Assembly (NCBI GenBank): GCA_009787625.1
Contig: WQSX01000016.1
Coordinates: 1 to 52,556 of the forward strand
DNA from: Oscillospiraceae bacterium
GTDB lineage: Bacteria; Bacillota; Clostridia; Oscillospirales; Oscillospiraceae
Length of the DNA: 52,556 nt
Direction: 5' to 3'
Part shown: positions 30,976 to 38,732 of the stretch, piece by piece
How the letters are laid out: every line of letters starts with the position of its first letter
Numbering within the stretch: position 1 is the first letter of the stretch
Translations under genes and position numbers: made by a program
The notes under the pieces: generated by a model
Databases searched by the model: none
Told to the model about the DNA's origin: nothing
The model's input: only the letters and a program-made list of their open reading frames with translations

Positions 30976-31116
30976 CCGTATGTGGTGGGCTGTTTGCTAC
31001 GCTTTTTTGCTGTAGGGGCGACCGTCTCGGTCGGCCTGCTCTTGCCGTACACACAATGTAGCCGCTGTTCTCGCAAAAAAATTTACGCAAACAGCCCACC
31101 ACATGCTACCTTTGTA
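30976..31116 (+). repeat. Family A palindromic element, copy 3, interrupted by a family B repeat
   Basis: Outer arms TGTGGTGGGCTGTTTG (30981-30996) and CAAACAGCCCACCACA (31088-31103) pair perfectly over 16 bp. The right half contains GTAGCCGCTGTTCTCGCAAA and ends in ATGCTACCTTTGTA as in copy 1. In the loop region a family B palindrome (31012-31036) is inserted. It lies between tcdA and the cysteine desulfurase gene. Confidence 0.75.
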
Positions 31117-31118
31117 TA

Positions 31119-32264
31119 TTACTTAGTTTTTGCCAATGTTTTCGTCGCTGTTTTTAAAACATCAACCAAACGCTCTACTTCTTCTCTGGTGTTGTACCTT
31201 GAAAAACTCACCCTGATTGCACCGTCAATAACTGCGTTTTTTAGCTTCATCGCCTCAAGAACTCGACTGCGAGTGCCTTTTTTGCAAGCACTGCCACGCG
31301 AGACGCATATGCCCTCGCCGTCAAGATAATTCATCAGCACCTCACCTTTGAAACCGGAGAGTGCGAGGCACATTATATATGGAGAATCACCTTCACCTAT
31401 GATAACTGCTTCGGGGAGCTCAGCTTCAATTGAGCTAACCGCAAAATCTCTTAGCGATCCGGCATTTTCAGAGAGCATTTGCGCCTCAGAATGTGCAATC
31501 TTAACAGCTTCACCAAAACCAATAATTGCAGAGAGAGGCTCAGTACCCGCACGTCTGCCGTATTCCTGCCCACCGCCTAAAAGAGCAGGGGAGAGGCGAA
31601 CTTTGTCAGAGATAATAAGCGCACCCACGCCCATAGGACCATGCAATTTATGGGAACTCACAGAAACGAGGTCAGCACCCAATGAAGTGAAGCTAAAGGG
31701 AATTTTACAAAAACTCTGCACAGCATCGGTGTGCAAAATAGTGCCTAACTTTCTGCGCTTTATCTCACGAGCATACTTCTCAATAGGGTTCAGCGAACCA
31801 ATTTCGTTATTGACATGCATAATAGAGGCAAAAACAGTATCCTCACGCAGAGCATCCGCAAAAGAGCGCGGAGGAATCCGCCCAAACTCATCGGGACTCA
31901 AGTAAGTGACCTCAAAACCCGATGATTCAAGCTTTTTCATAGACTCAAAAACAGCGCTGTGCTCTATTTCAGAAGTGATAATATGCTTACCGCGATGCGA
32001 AAGCCTGTCAATCACACCAAATATAGCAAGATTATTAGCCTCAGTTCCCCCTGAAGTGAAAATAACATTTTTAGGATCCACAGAAACTGAACCGGCAATA
32101 TGCTCTCTCGCAAGCCGAAGAGCCGCTTCAGCCCCCCGTCCCCGACTATGCATAGAAGAAGGATTGCCGTAATCGTCTCGCATAAACCGAACCATAGCCG
32201 CAAGAACATCTTCATGCACCTGAGTAGATGCCGCACTGTCAAAATAAACTGTTTCGTTACCCAT
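31119..32264 (-). CDS. Cysteine desulfurase (NifS/IscS family)
   Basis: A 381-residue PLP enzyme that mobilises sulfur from cysteine for Fe-S clusters and thio-modified tRNA. Landmarks: VYFDSAASTQVHEDVLAAM, YGNPSSMHSRGRGAE, IFTSGGTEANNLAI, EIEHSAVFESMKKLE, HTDAVQSFCKIPF, the PLP-Lys segment VSSHKLHGPMGVGAL, GGGQEYGRRAGTEP, and the catalytic-loop Cys in SRGSACKKGTRSRVLEAM. I start at ATG 32264; the open frame extends 132 residues further but that part is antisense to mtaB and not family sequence. No ribosome site precedes the ATG, and a -10 box lies 7 nt before it, suggesting a leaderless mRNA. It is divergent from mtaB. Confidence 0.92.
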   Translation of the reverse strand: MGNETVYFDSAASTQVHEDVLAAMVRFMRDDYGNPSSMHSRGRGAEAALRLAREHIAGSVSVDPKNVIFTSGGTEANNLAIFGVIDRLSHRGKHIITSEIEHSAVFESMKKLESSGFEVTYLSPDEFGRIPPRSFADALREDTVFASIMHVNNEIGSLNPIEKYAREIKRRKLGTILHTDAVQSFCKIPFSFTSLGADLVSVSSHKLHGPMGVGALIISDKVRLSPALLGGGQEYGRRAGTEPLSAIIGFGEAVKIAHSEAQMLSENAGSLRDFAVSSIEAELPEAVIIGEGDSPYIMCLALSGFKGEVLMNYLDGEGICVSRGSACKKGTRSRVLEAMKLKNAVIDGAIRVSFSRYNTREEVERLVDVLKTATKTLAKTK

Positions 32265-32271
32265 ACAGTAC

Positions 32272-32299
32272 AGTATAACAGAAAATTTCCTGCTGTAAA
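32272..32299 (-). promoter_or_regulatory. Promoter of the cysteine desulfurase gene, predicted leaderless
   Basis: On the minus strand TTTACA (32299-32294) and TATACT (32277-32272) are separated by 16 nt. The start codon ATG at 32264 begins 8 nt after the -10 box, so transcription should start at or next to the A of ATG. Confidence 0.65.
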
Positions 32300-32310
32300 T
32301 ACAAAATTTG

Positions 32311-32319
32311 TGGTATAAT
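32311..32319 (+). promoter_or_regulatory. Extended -10 promoter of mtaB
   Basis: TGGTATAAT is an extended -10 element (TGn-TATAAT) without a good -35. Transcription would start near 32326, about 22 nt before the mtaB ATG at 32348. It is back-to-back with the minus-strand promoter at 32272-32299. Confidence 0.7.
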
Positions 32320-32347
32320 GATTGAAAACAGAAAGGCTCAAACAAAC

Positions 32348-33679
32348 ATGAGATTTTCGTCAACAACACTGGGGTGCAAAGTAAATCAGTGTGACACAAA
32401 CACGTTAGACAGAGCGCTGGCAGAGCGGGGGCACGAGCGCGCGGCACTCGGTGCCGGCTGCGATTTGTGCATTGTAAATACCTGCTCAGTGACAGCGGAA
32501 AGTGTGAGAAAATCAAGACAGGCAATTCGCCGTATAAAAAGACAGGAACAAAACGCAATAATAGCAGTGTGTGGATGTTACTCGGAGCTTGAGCCGGACG
32601 AAATAAACACACTAGGAGTAGATTTCGTGAGCGGAACAGGCGATAAGGCAGAACTCGCACAGGAGCTGGAACAGTTTGTGGCAGAAAAAAGTAACAGAGA
32701 ATATAGCAATGACAATCAGAAAAGCGTTCATGTAACAGAGCAACCCATACAATTTACAGATAAACAAAACTCCGTAAACCACTTACCGAAAAAACCAACC
32801 AAAACAACCCGCACCCGTGCCTTCCTAAAAATCCAAGACGGCTGCGACAACTACTGTGCCTACTGCATAATACCCTATGCCAGAGGACATTCGCGCTCAG
32901 AAAAACCTGAAAACATAATAAAAGAGGCAGAGGAACTCTACGCACAGGGCTATAAAGAAATAGTCATAACAGGAATAGAGATATCATCATTCGGAAAGGA
33001 CTTAAAAGACGAAAACCTGATAAGCATACTAAAAAAAATAGCTGAAGTCGCACCAAAAACCCGCCTACGCATAGGCTCCTTAGACCCAACTATACTAACA
33101 GAAAAATTCTGCGCAGACTTGGCGAAAATACCAAGTTTATGCAACCATTTCCACATATCCCTACAGAGCGGCTCAAATGAAACACTAGCCCGCATGGGGC
33201 GAAAATACAAAACAGAGCAAGTTAAAAAAGCAATGGAATCACTACGCAAAAACTTCAAAGACTGTGCAATATCAGCGGATTTAATAACGGGATTTCCGGG
33301 CGAAATAAGTAAGGAATTTAAGGAAACACTGGAATTCCTTGAAGAGGCGAATTTCTCGACCATGCACATATTCCCATTCTCTCCCCGCCCAAGAACCAAA
33401 GCGGCAGAAATGCAAAATCAGGTAGAAAAGCCGGTAAGCAAAGAACGCGCAAAAGCAGCCACAGAAACAGCAAACCAAAGCGCAAAAAAATTCAAAGAAA
33501 CCCAAATAGGAAAAACAGCAGAAGTCCTATTCGAGCAAAAAAAAGACGGCCACAGCACAGGTCACACAACAAATTACATAGAAGTAAAAGTAAAAGGCGA
33601 ATATAAAAGAAACAGTATAAAAAAAATAAAACTAACAGGCATAGAAAACAACAAAATGACAGGCATTGCAGAAAGCTGA
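32348..33679 (+). CDS. mtaB: tRNA t6A37 methylthiotransferase MtaB
   Basis: Radical SAM methylthiotransferase that adds a methylthio group to t6A37 of tRNA. The N-terminal UPF0004 domain begins STTLGCKVNQCDTNTL with Cys ligands, followed by LCIVNTCSVTAESVRKSRQ and IIAVCGCYSEL. The radical SAM motif is in IQDGCDNYCAYCIIPYARG. ISLQSGSNETLARMGRKY and LITGFPGEISKEF follow, then a short TRAM-like end (~390-443). ATG 32348 is used as start (443 residues, normal); the open frame starts at 32318 right at the promoter. It works in the same modification pathway as the TcdA-like enzyme at 30.2 kb. Confidence 0.93.
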   Translation: MRFSSTTLGCKVNQCDTNTLDRALAERGHERAALGAGCDLCIVNTCSVTAESVRKSRQAIRRIKRQEQNAIIAVCGCYSELEPDEINTLGVDFVSGTGDKAELAQELEQFVAEKSNREYSNDNQKSVHVTEQPIQFTDKQNSVNHLPKKPTKTTRTRAFLKIQDGCDNYCAYCIIPYARGHSRSEKPENIIKEAEELYAQGYKEIVITGIEISSFGKDLKDENLISILKKIAEVAPKTRLRIGSLDPTILTEKFCADLAKIPSLCNHFHISLQSGSNETLARMGRKYKTEQVKKAMESLRKNFKDCAISADLITGFPGEISKEFKETLEFLEEANFSTMHIFPFSPRPRTKAAEMQNQVEKPVSKERAKAATETANQSAKKFKETQIGKTAEVLFEQKKDGHSTGHTTNYIEVKVKGEYKRNSIKKIKLTGIENNKMTGIAES

Positions 33680-33680
33680 G

Positions 33681-33838
33681 CAGACAAAAGGTGTAAAAAA
33701 TATTAGCAGCCCGACCGACATGAGAAAAGCCAGTATAAGAAAAGTAAAAAACCTAAACAAAACTAAGTGCACCGGTGGCAAAGAGGCGGCTGAGTGGTGC
33801 TAAAATTTTTTACACCTTTTGTCTGCGGGAACCCGCAG
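33681..33838. repeat. Element with 28-bp terminal inverted repeats plus a small hairpin
   Basis: Arms 33681-33708 and 33798-33825 are inverted copies differing at one of 28 positions. They enclose 89 nt with no gene. The right side runs into a 7-bp perfect hairpin CTGCGGGAACCCGCAG (33823-33838). The GTCTGCGGGAA end resembles family A flanks (ATCTGCGAGAATC). It starts just after the mtaB stop and may also terminate that transcript. The rest of the 33680-33955 gap is A+T-rich and presumably holds the serC promoter. Confidence 0.7.
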
Positions 33839-33955
33839 AGAACCCTGTAGAGAACCAATTAAAATTGACACAACAAGCAAAATATTATATAATTCTACTA
33901 AAAATAAATAAGAGAATAAACAGTAAATGTAAAAATTTAACAGGAGGAAAACATA

Positions 33956-35038
33956 ATGTCAGAGCGCGTATTTAATTTTTCGGCAGGCCCATCAACACTT
34001 CCGTTGGAAGTACTGGAAGAAGCAGCAAAAGAGATGACAAACTACAGAGGCACGGGCATGTCGGTGATGGAGATGAGCCATAGAGGAAAACCCTACATGG
34101 CAATATTCGAGGAGACAAAAGCCGATTTAAAGCGCATACTGAAAGTGCCTGACACACATGAAATCCTGTTCACGCCCGGCGGAGCAACAATGCAATTTTC
34201 CGCAATCCCGATGAACCTAATCGGAAAAACAGGCAAAGCCGACTACGCAGTCACAGGAAACTTCTCTACAGTTGCAATGAAAGAAGCGAAAAAATACGGT
34301 GAAATCCACGTAGCTTGCAGTTCCGAAGACAAAAACCACACATACATCCCCGCACAAAAAGATATAGACGTATCTGAAGATGCATCATACTTCCACTATT
34401 GCTCAAACAACACAATTTTCGGCACAGAGTGGCAATATGTACCCGAAACAGGCGAAGTACCTCTGGTCTGCGATATGTCGTCAAACATACTCTCGATGCC
34501 CATTGACGTTTCAAAATACGGTCTGATTTACGCAGGTGTGCAAAAAAACATGGCGCCCGCAGGCGCGGCAGTTGTTATTGTCAATAAAGATTTAGTCGGA
34601 AACGAGCATCCTCTCACGCCCAAACTACTGAGCTATAAAGTGATGAGCGAATCAGATTCAATGAACAACACACCACCGTGCTACACCATTTACATGCTCG
34701 GACTCGTGCTGAAATGGCTTGACAGACAAGGCGGACTGGAAGCTATGGCAAAGTTAAAAGCCGAACGGTCAAAATATATCTATGACGTGCTCGACGACAG
34801 CAAAATGTTTATCGGATGCGCTGAAAAAGAAGCTCGCTCCGACATGAATGTAACATTCAGAACATCGAGTCCGGAGCTTGACGACAAATTCATAAAAGAA
34901 GCAAAAGCCGCAGGCTTTGACACACTCAAAGGTCACAGAGCAGTTGGCGGCATGAGAGCATCAATCTATAACGCCATGCCAATAGAGGGAACAAAAGAGC
35001 TTGCCGCCTTCATGCGCAAGTTTGAACTCGAAAATTAG
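33956..35038 (+). CDS. serC: Phosphoserine aminotransferase
   Basis: PLP enzyme that converts 3-phosphohydroxypyruvate to phosphoserine with glutamate. Landmarks: FNFSAGPSTLPLEVLEEAA, GTGMSVMEMSHRGKPY, ILFTPGGATMQFSAIPMNL, the nucleotide of FHYCSNNTIFGTEW, CDMSSNILSMPIDVS, the PLP-Lys segment IYAGVQKNMAPAGAA, and the C-terminal GHRAVGGMRASIYNAMP. The 360-residue length is normal. Start ATG 33956 follows AGGAGG. serA lies 1.5 kb downstream, separated by an MFS gene on the other strand. Confidence 0.95.
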   Translation: MSERVFNFSAGPSTLPLEVLEEAAKEMTNYRGTGMSVMEMSHRGKPYMAIFEETKADLKRILKVPDTHEILFTPGGATMQFSAIPMNLIGKTGKADYAVTGNFSTVAMKEAKKYGEIHVACSSEDKNHTYIPAQKDIDVSEDASYFHYCSNNTIFGTEWQYVPETGEVPLVCDMSSNILSMPIDVSKYGLIYAGVQKNMAPAGAAVVIVNKDLVGNEHPLTPKLLSYKVMSESDSMNNTPPCYTIYMLGLVLKWLDRQGGLEAMAKLKAERSKYIYDVLDDSKMFIGCAEKEARSDMNVTFRTSSPELDDKFIKEAKAAGFDTLKGHRAVGGMRASIYNAMPIEGTKELAAFMRKFELEN

Positions 35039-36295
35039 CTATGCAGCTTTCCCCCGCATCATATGGACACCAACCAAGCTCGCACAAACCAAAATCCCAA
35101 AGCCGATAGTCAAATACCACGCCAAGTCGTACCCGCCCGTGATGTCAAAAACAAAACCCAAGCCCGGTACGGATATTGCCACCCCGGTCATAGTCGCCAT
35201 CGAAACAATGCTAAAAACTTTTGCAAAATCCTTACGGCCAAAATATTTTGCTGTAATAACCGGGCCGAGAATCGTTGCACCCGTTGAAGCAATACTGAGC
35301 GTTATGACATAAGCCCACATCACAGGAATATTTTCGGCAAACAGAGCCAGCATTGGAAATATAGCACAACAAACACCCATCAGCAAGCCGCCTCTAAATG
35401 CGCCTATGCGATCCATAAACCAGCCGATTAGAAGTTTATTACCGGTGAGTATAATCATATAAACAGAAGCAACCGTCGATGCAAAAGCAGGAGAATACCC
35501 GATGTCATTGAGAAATGCGACGGTTTTTACGTGCGCCCCGGCTTGTGAAAGCCCTATGCCGAATGTGGCTGCCACAAGTAACCAAAATGAGGCTTTGCGG
35601 ATTGCCTCACCCCTTGTGAGCCCTTCGATGGCGGCAACGACAGGCTTTTCCTCGGTTTTATCACTATTTTTCTTCACCCTGTAGGGCTTTAGCCCGATAT
35701 CCTCCGGAGTATCCTTCACGACAAACAATATGACTATAATCAAAATTCCGAGCATTATAAAGGATAAAAACCGAAATCCAAACCGCCAGCCGTAAGCCTC
35801 TATAATCATATTCGACACGGGAATCATAATTGCCGCCATCAGTCCGCTGCCCGAAAAAGCAATCCCTGTTGCTATGCCTTTTTTATCGTCAAACCACCTG
35901 TTTATAAGAATCCCGACTGCCATTATTCCCACGCCGTTTATAAACATTCCGCTAACTAAAGCCAATGCGTAAAAATGCCACAAATGTGTAGAAAAAGAAA
36001 ACCCAAGCAAGACCACGCCAACAGCAATCGCACCCGAAATTGCAATACGTCTGAATCCAAAGCGGGTAAATAAACTGCCAAAAAAAGGAGTAAGTATTAT
36101 CATTGTGATCAAAGATATCGTCTGGTGTGCAGTAAACTCTCCGCGCAAAAATCCCAACTCTTCAGTGACAGGAATAATAAATACACCCAATGTACCGCCA
36201 AAAGTCCCAACACCTGCTCCGGTAATCAACACACAGGCAGCGGCGATAAGCCATGCGTAGTGAAATCTGTGTACACCATCAAATTTAGATAACAC
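35039..36295 (-). CDS. MFS transporter (OFA/monocarboxylate-like)
   Basis: A 418-residue major facilitator with about 12 membrane segments. The N-terminus (YAWLIAAACVLITGAGVGTF), the loop GSLFTRFGFRRIAISGAI after segment 2, the central basic/acidic loop (~190-215, KPYRVKKNSDKTEEKPVV) and the second-half LIGWFMDRIGAFRGGLLMG loop are typical. Overall pattern resembles oxalate/formate-antiporter-like MFS proteins; substrate unknown. The GTG start at 36295 follows AAGGCGG. It is convergent with serC (stop codons adjacent) and divergent from serA. Confidence 0.85.
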   Translation of the reverse strand: MLSKFDGVHRFHYAWLIAAACVLITGAGVGTFGGTLGVFIIPVTEELGFLRGEFTAHQTISLITMIILTPFFGSLFTRFGFRRIAISGAIAVGVVLLGFSFSTHLWHFYALALVSGMFINGVGIMAVGILINRWFDDKKGIATGIAFSGSGLMAAIMIPVSNMIIEAYGWRFGFRFLSFIMLGILIIVILFVVKDTPEDIGLKPYRVKKNSDKTEEKPVVAAIEGLTRGEAIRKASFWLLVAATFGIGLSQAGAHVKTVAFLNDIGYSPAFASTVASVYMIILTGNKLLIGWFMDRIGAFRGGLLMGVCCAIFPMLALFAENIPVMWAYVITLSIASTGATILGPVITAKYFGRKDFAKVFSIVSMATMTGVAISVPGLGFVFDITGGYDLAWYLTIGFGILVCASLVGVHMMRGKAA

Positions 36296-36402
36296 TCAAA
36301 TTTCCGCCTTTCTGAGATAATGGTGTAAAATTGCGAAAGTCTCTGCGATTAGTTGTTTTTATGTAGTATAGAACTTAATGGGCTTGGTGTCAAGTTTCCG
36401 GC

Positions 36403-36463
36403 TGAGCTTTTACTTATATGAGCTTTTACTTATATTGACTGTAGTGCCGGCCCATGATATAAT
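36403..36463 (+). promoter_or_regulatory. serA promoter with a tandem 16-bp direct repeat upstream
   Basis: TTGACT (36435-36440) and TATAAT (36458-36463) are spaced by 17 nt. Immediately upstream the 16-mer TGAGCTTTTACTTATA occurs twice in exact tandem (36403-36418 and 36419-36434), abutting the -35 box. This is a plausible binding site for a regulator. Confidence 0.75.
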
Positions 36464-36469
36464 CAACAA

Positions 36470-36576
36470 GCTATTCTTTCGGGATTAGGTAGCACTGCTC
36501 CAAATAGTAGATTATTACAGATGCTGGTCATCAGTAGTCGCCGAACGGTGTTGAGACACACTACACGAAAGGAACA
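36470..36576 (+). promoter_or_regulatory. Structured 5' leader of serA
   Basis: The predicted ~107-nt untranslated leader contains several possible hairpins: CTGCT with AGTAG around 36495-36510, GATG with CATC near 36520-36532, and GTAGT (36534-36538) with ACTAC (36560-36564) enclosing GTGT-TGAG-ACAC (36548-36559). No known riboswitch class was recognised; no T-run terminator is evident, so control would be at translation or stability. Confidence 0.45.
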
Positions 36577-37752
36577 ATGAAAATGTATAAAGTTAATCTG
36601 CTCAATAACATAAAATCGCCAAAACTGGAATTGTTTGACAAGTCAAAATATGAGGTCGGGCATGATACAGCAAATGCTGAGGCGCTTATGCTTCGCAGTG
36701 CCAAGATTCACGAGATGGAGTTCAGTCCTCAGCTTCTGTGCATTGCGCGTGCGGGAGCGGGGTTTAACAACATACCCATCGACCGTTGTGCCAAAGAGGG
36801 CATTGTGGTATTCAACACCCCCGGTGCAAATGCCGAAGCGGTCAAGGAGCTTGTTATATGCTCGTTATTTCTTGCCTCGCGCAACATAATTGCAGGTGCA
36901 AACTGGGTCAAAAGTGTTGCAGACAAAGGAACCGAAATACCTGCGATGGTCGAAATACAAAAGGCGCAGTACGCAGGGGCGGAAATCTTAGGAAAAACCC
37001 TTGGCGTCATTGGGCTTGGAGCAATAGGTGTTAAAATAGCAAATGCGGCACGAGCTTTGGGTATGAACGTACTTGGGTATGACCCATATATGTCAGAACA
37101 GTCGAAAAAACTGCTGTCCTCGGAAGTAAAGCGCATAGAAAATCTCGACGAAATATACACACAGTCTGATTATATCTCAATAAATGTGCCATATATGGAA
37201 GCGACTAAACATTTTATAAACAAAGAAACTATTGCAAAAATGAAAAAAGGTGTAAAAATCATAAATGCGGCAAGAGCAGAGCTTGTAAACGACGACGACA
37301 TCATTACGGCGATCGAATCAGGGCAAGTCGGGAATTACGTTACGGACTTCCCAAACGCTAAGACTGCAGGAGTAAACGGAATCATAGCGATACCGCATCT
37401 CGGAGCCTCAACATCAGAGAGCGAGGCAAACTGTGTTAGTATGGCGGCACAGCAAATTATTGACTACATAGAAAACGGAAACATAACCAATTCGGTCAAC
37501 CTGCCTGCGGCAAATTTGCCGCGCAGTGCTGAAGCTCGAATATGCATAATTCACGACAATAAGCCTGAGATAAATGCAAAAATAAAAGCTGAAATCAGCT
37601 CATCAGGTGCAAAAGTCGAAGAGACGCTATACGTTGCAGCAGAAGGGAAAGAAACAGCATATGCGCTGATTGATTTAGCAGAAGTACCGGGTGGTCTGGC
37701 AGAGAAGCTCGGCAAAGTAGAAGGAGTCATTAAAGTAAGGTCTTTAATCTGA
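36577..37752 (+). CDS. serA: D-3-phosphoglycerate dehydrogenase
   Basis: First enzyme of serine synthesis; oxidises 3-phosphoglycerate with NAD. The substrate domain is followed by the NAD-binding LGVIGLGAIGVKIANAARAL, GYDPYMSEQSKKL, the GVKIINAARAELVNDDDI segment, and the catalytic His in AIPHLGASTSESEANC. A C-terminal ACT domain (~318-391, ARICIIHDNKPEINAKIKAE) may mediate feedback regulation by serine. The 391-residue length is normal for the short form. ATG 36577 is the first possible start; ATG 36583 is better spaced from AAAGGA. It completes, with serC, the first two steps of serine synthesis. Confidence 0.93.
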   Translation: MKMYKVNLLNNIKSPKLELFDKSKYEVGHDTANAEALMLRSAKIHEMEFSPQLLCIARAGAGFNNIPIDRCAKEGIVVFNTPGANAEAVKELVICSLFLASRNIIAGANWVKSVADKGTEIPAMVEIQKAQYAGAEILGKTLGVIGLGAIGVKIANAARALGMNVLGYDPYMSEQSKKLLSSEVKRIENLDEIYTQSDYISINVPYMEATKHFINKETIAKMKKGVKIINAARAELVNDDDIITAIESGQVGNYVTDFPNAKTAGVNGIIAIPHLGASTSESEANCVSMAAQQIIDYIENGNITNSVNLPAANLPRSAEARICIIHDNKPEINAKIKAEISSSGAKVEETLYVAAEGKETAYALIDLAEVPGGLAEKLGKVEGVIKVRSLI

Positions 37753-37758
37753 TATACT

Positions 37759-37787
37759 GGATTCTGCGACTTCGCGCAGAATGACGG
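37759..37787. repeat. Family C palindromic repeat, copy 4
   Basis: GGATTCTGCGACTTCGCGCA followed by GAATGACGG, just after the serA stop. It is followed by an A/T-rich inverted repeat (GAGGATTTTAATTTTAAAAA then TCCTC), which together may terminate serA. Confidence 0.8.
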
Positions 37788-37838
37788 AGGATTTTAATTT
37801 TAAAAATCCTCCAAAAGTTTTCGGAGGTACCTTTTAGT

Positions 37839-38720
37839 ATGAACAAAAGAATGATGCTCATTATTAATCCAATGTCGGGCAGGGGGCTGTCTAAAACAGC
37901 CCTCGGTTCGATTGTGTCAAACCTCTGTGAAGTGGACTACATCGTCACAGTGTTTTTTTCGCATGAAAAAAATCCGGAGGAACTTGCACTTGAGTATTCA
38001 AAAGGCCATGATTTAGTAGTGTGTGTGGGCGGTGACGGAACTTTGAGCGGAGTCATATCGGGACTTCTGCAAGCAGGAGTGAAAATCCCCGTGGGATACA
38101 TTCCCACAGGCACTTCAAATGACGTTGCAACAACCCTTGCGCTGACAAAAGACCCCTCGGCGGCTGCAAAGAAAATCATAGGCGGCACACCAACTCCACT
38201 AGACATAGGGCTCTTCGGAGAGAGATATTTCACATACATAGCGGCGTTCGGAGCATTTACGGGAGTCTCCTATAACACACCACAGAGCGCAAAACAATCG
38301 CTTGGGCATCTTGCATATGTTTTCGGCGGCTTAGCAGAAGTTGCAGCAATAGTGCCGCGGCGCACAATCGTCAGATATGATGACAACGTAATTGAAGGCG
38401 AGTTCATATTCGGCGGAGTAATAAATTCCACGTCCGTGGCAGGACTGGTAAAGCTAAATCCAAACCGTGTTGATCTAGCTGACGGAGAATTTGAAGTTGT
38501 GTTAGTGAGACAACCGGTGGTTTTAGCCGACTATGCTGAGATACTCACAAGTCTGGTCATGCAGACCTATGAGGGAGACAACTTTATAATGCTTCACGCC
38601 AAAACCGTGAGTTTTGACTTTGAAGAGGAAGTAGCATGGACAGTAGATGGTGAAGACGGTGGTAAACACAAAAATGTAGACATAAAAATAAAAAGTCATG
38701 CAATAGAAATTGTTTTATAA
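37839..38720 (+). CDS. Diacylglycerol kinase-family lipid kinase (YegS/BmrU-like)
   Basis: A 293-residue protein of the DAGK catalytic family. Landmarks: LIINPMSGRGLSKTAL at the N-terminus, DLVVCVGGDGTLSGVISGLL (the GGDGT ATP motif), VGYIPTGTSNDVATTLAL, and PLDIGLFGERYFTYIAAFGA. It phosphorylates diacylglycerol or a related lipid; in Gram-positives the family's DgkB recycles DAG from lipoteichoic acid synthesis. Start ATG 37839 follows GGAGG. It is 12 nt ahead of the YmdB-like gene and likely cotranscribed. Confidence 0.88.
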   Translation: MNKRMMLIINPMSGRGLSKTALGSIVSNLCEVDYIVTVFFSHEKNPEELALEYSKGHDLVVCVGGDGTLSGVISGLLQAGVKIPVGYIPTGTSNDVATTLALTKDPSAAAKKIIGGTPTPLDIGLFGERYFTYIAAFGAFTGVSYNTPQSAKQSLGHLAYVFGGLAEVAAIVPRRTIVRYDDNVIEGEFIFGGVINSTSVAGLVKLNPNRVDLADGEFEVVLVRQPVVLADYAEILTSLVMQTYEGDNFIMLHAKTVSFDFEEEVAWTVDGEDGGKHKNVDIKIKSHAIEIVL

Positions 38721-38732
38721 AGAGGAAAGCAC

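Noticed and set aside
32265-32660. 132-residue N-terminal extension of the cysteine desulfurase frame
   Set aside because: It is antisense to mtaB, rich in Leu/Arg/Cys as shadows are, and known family members begin at the VYFDSAAST segment.
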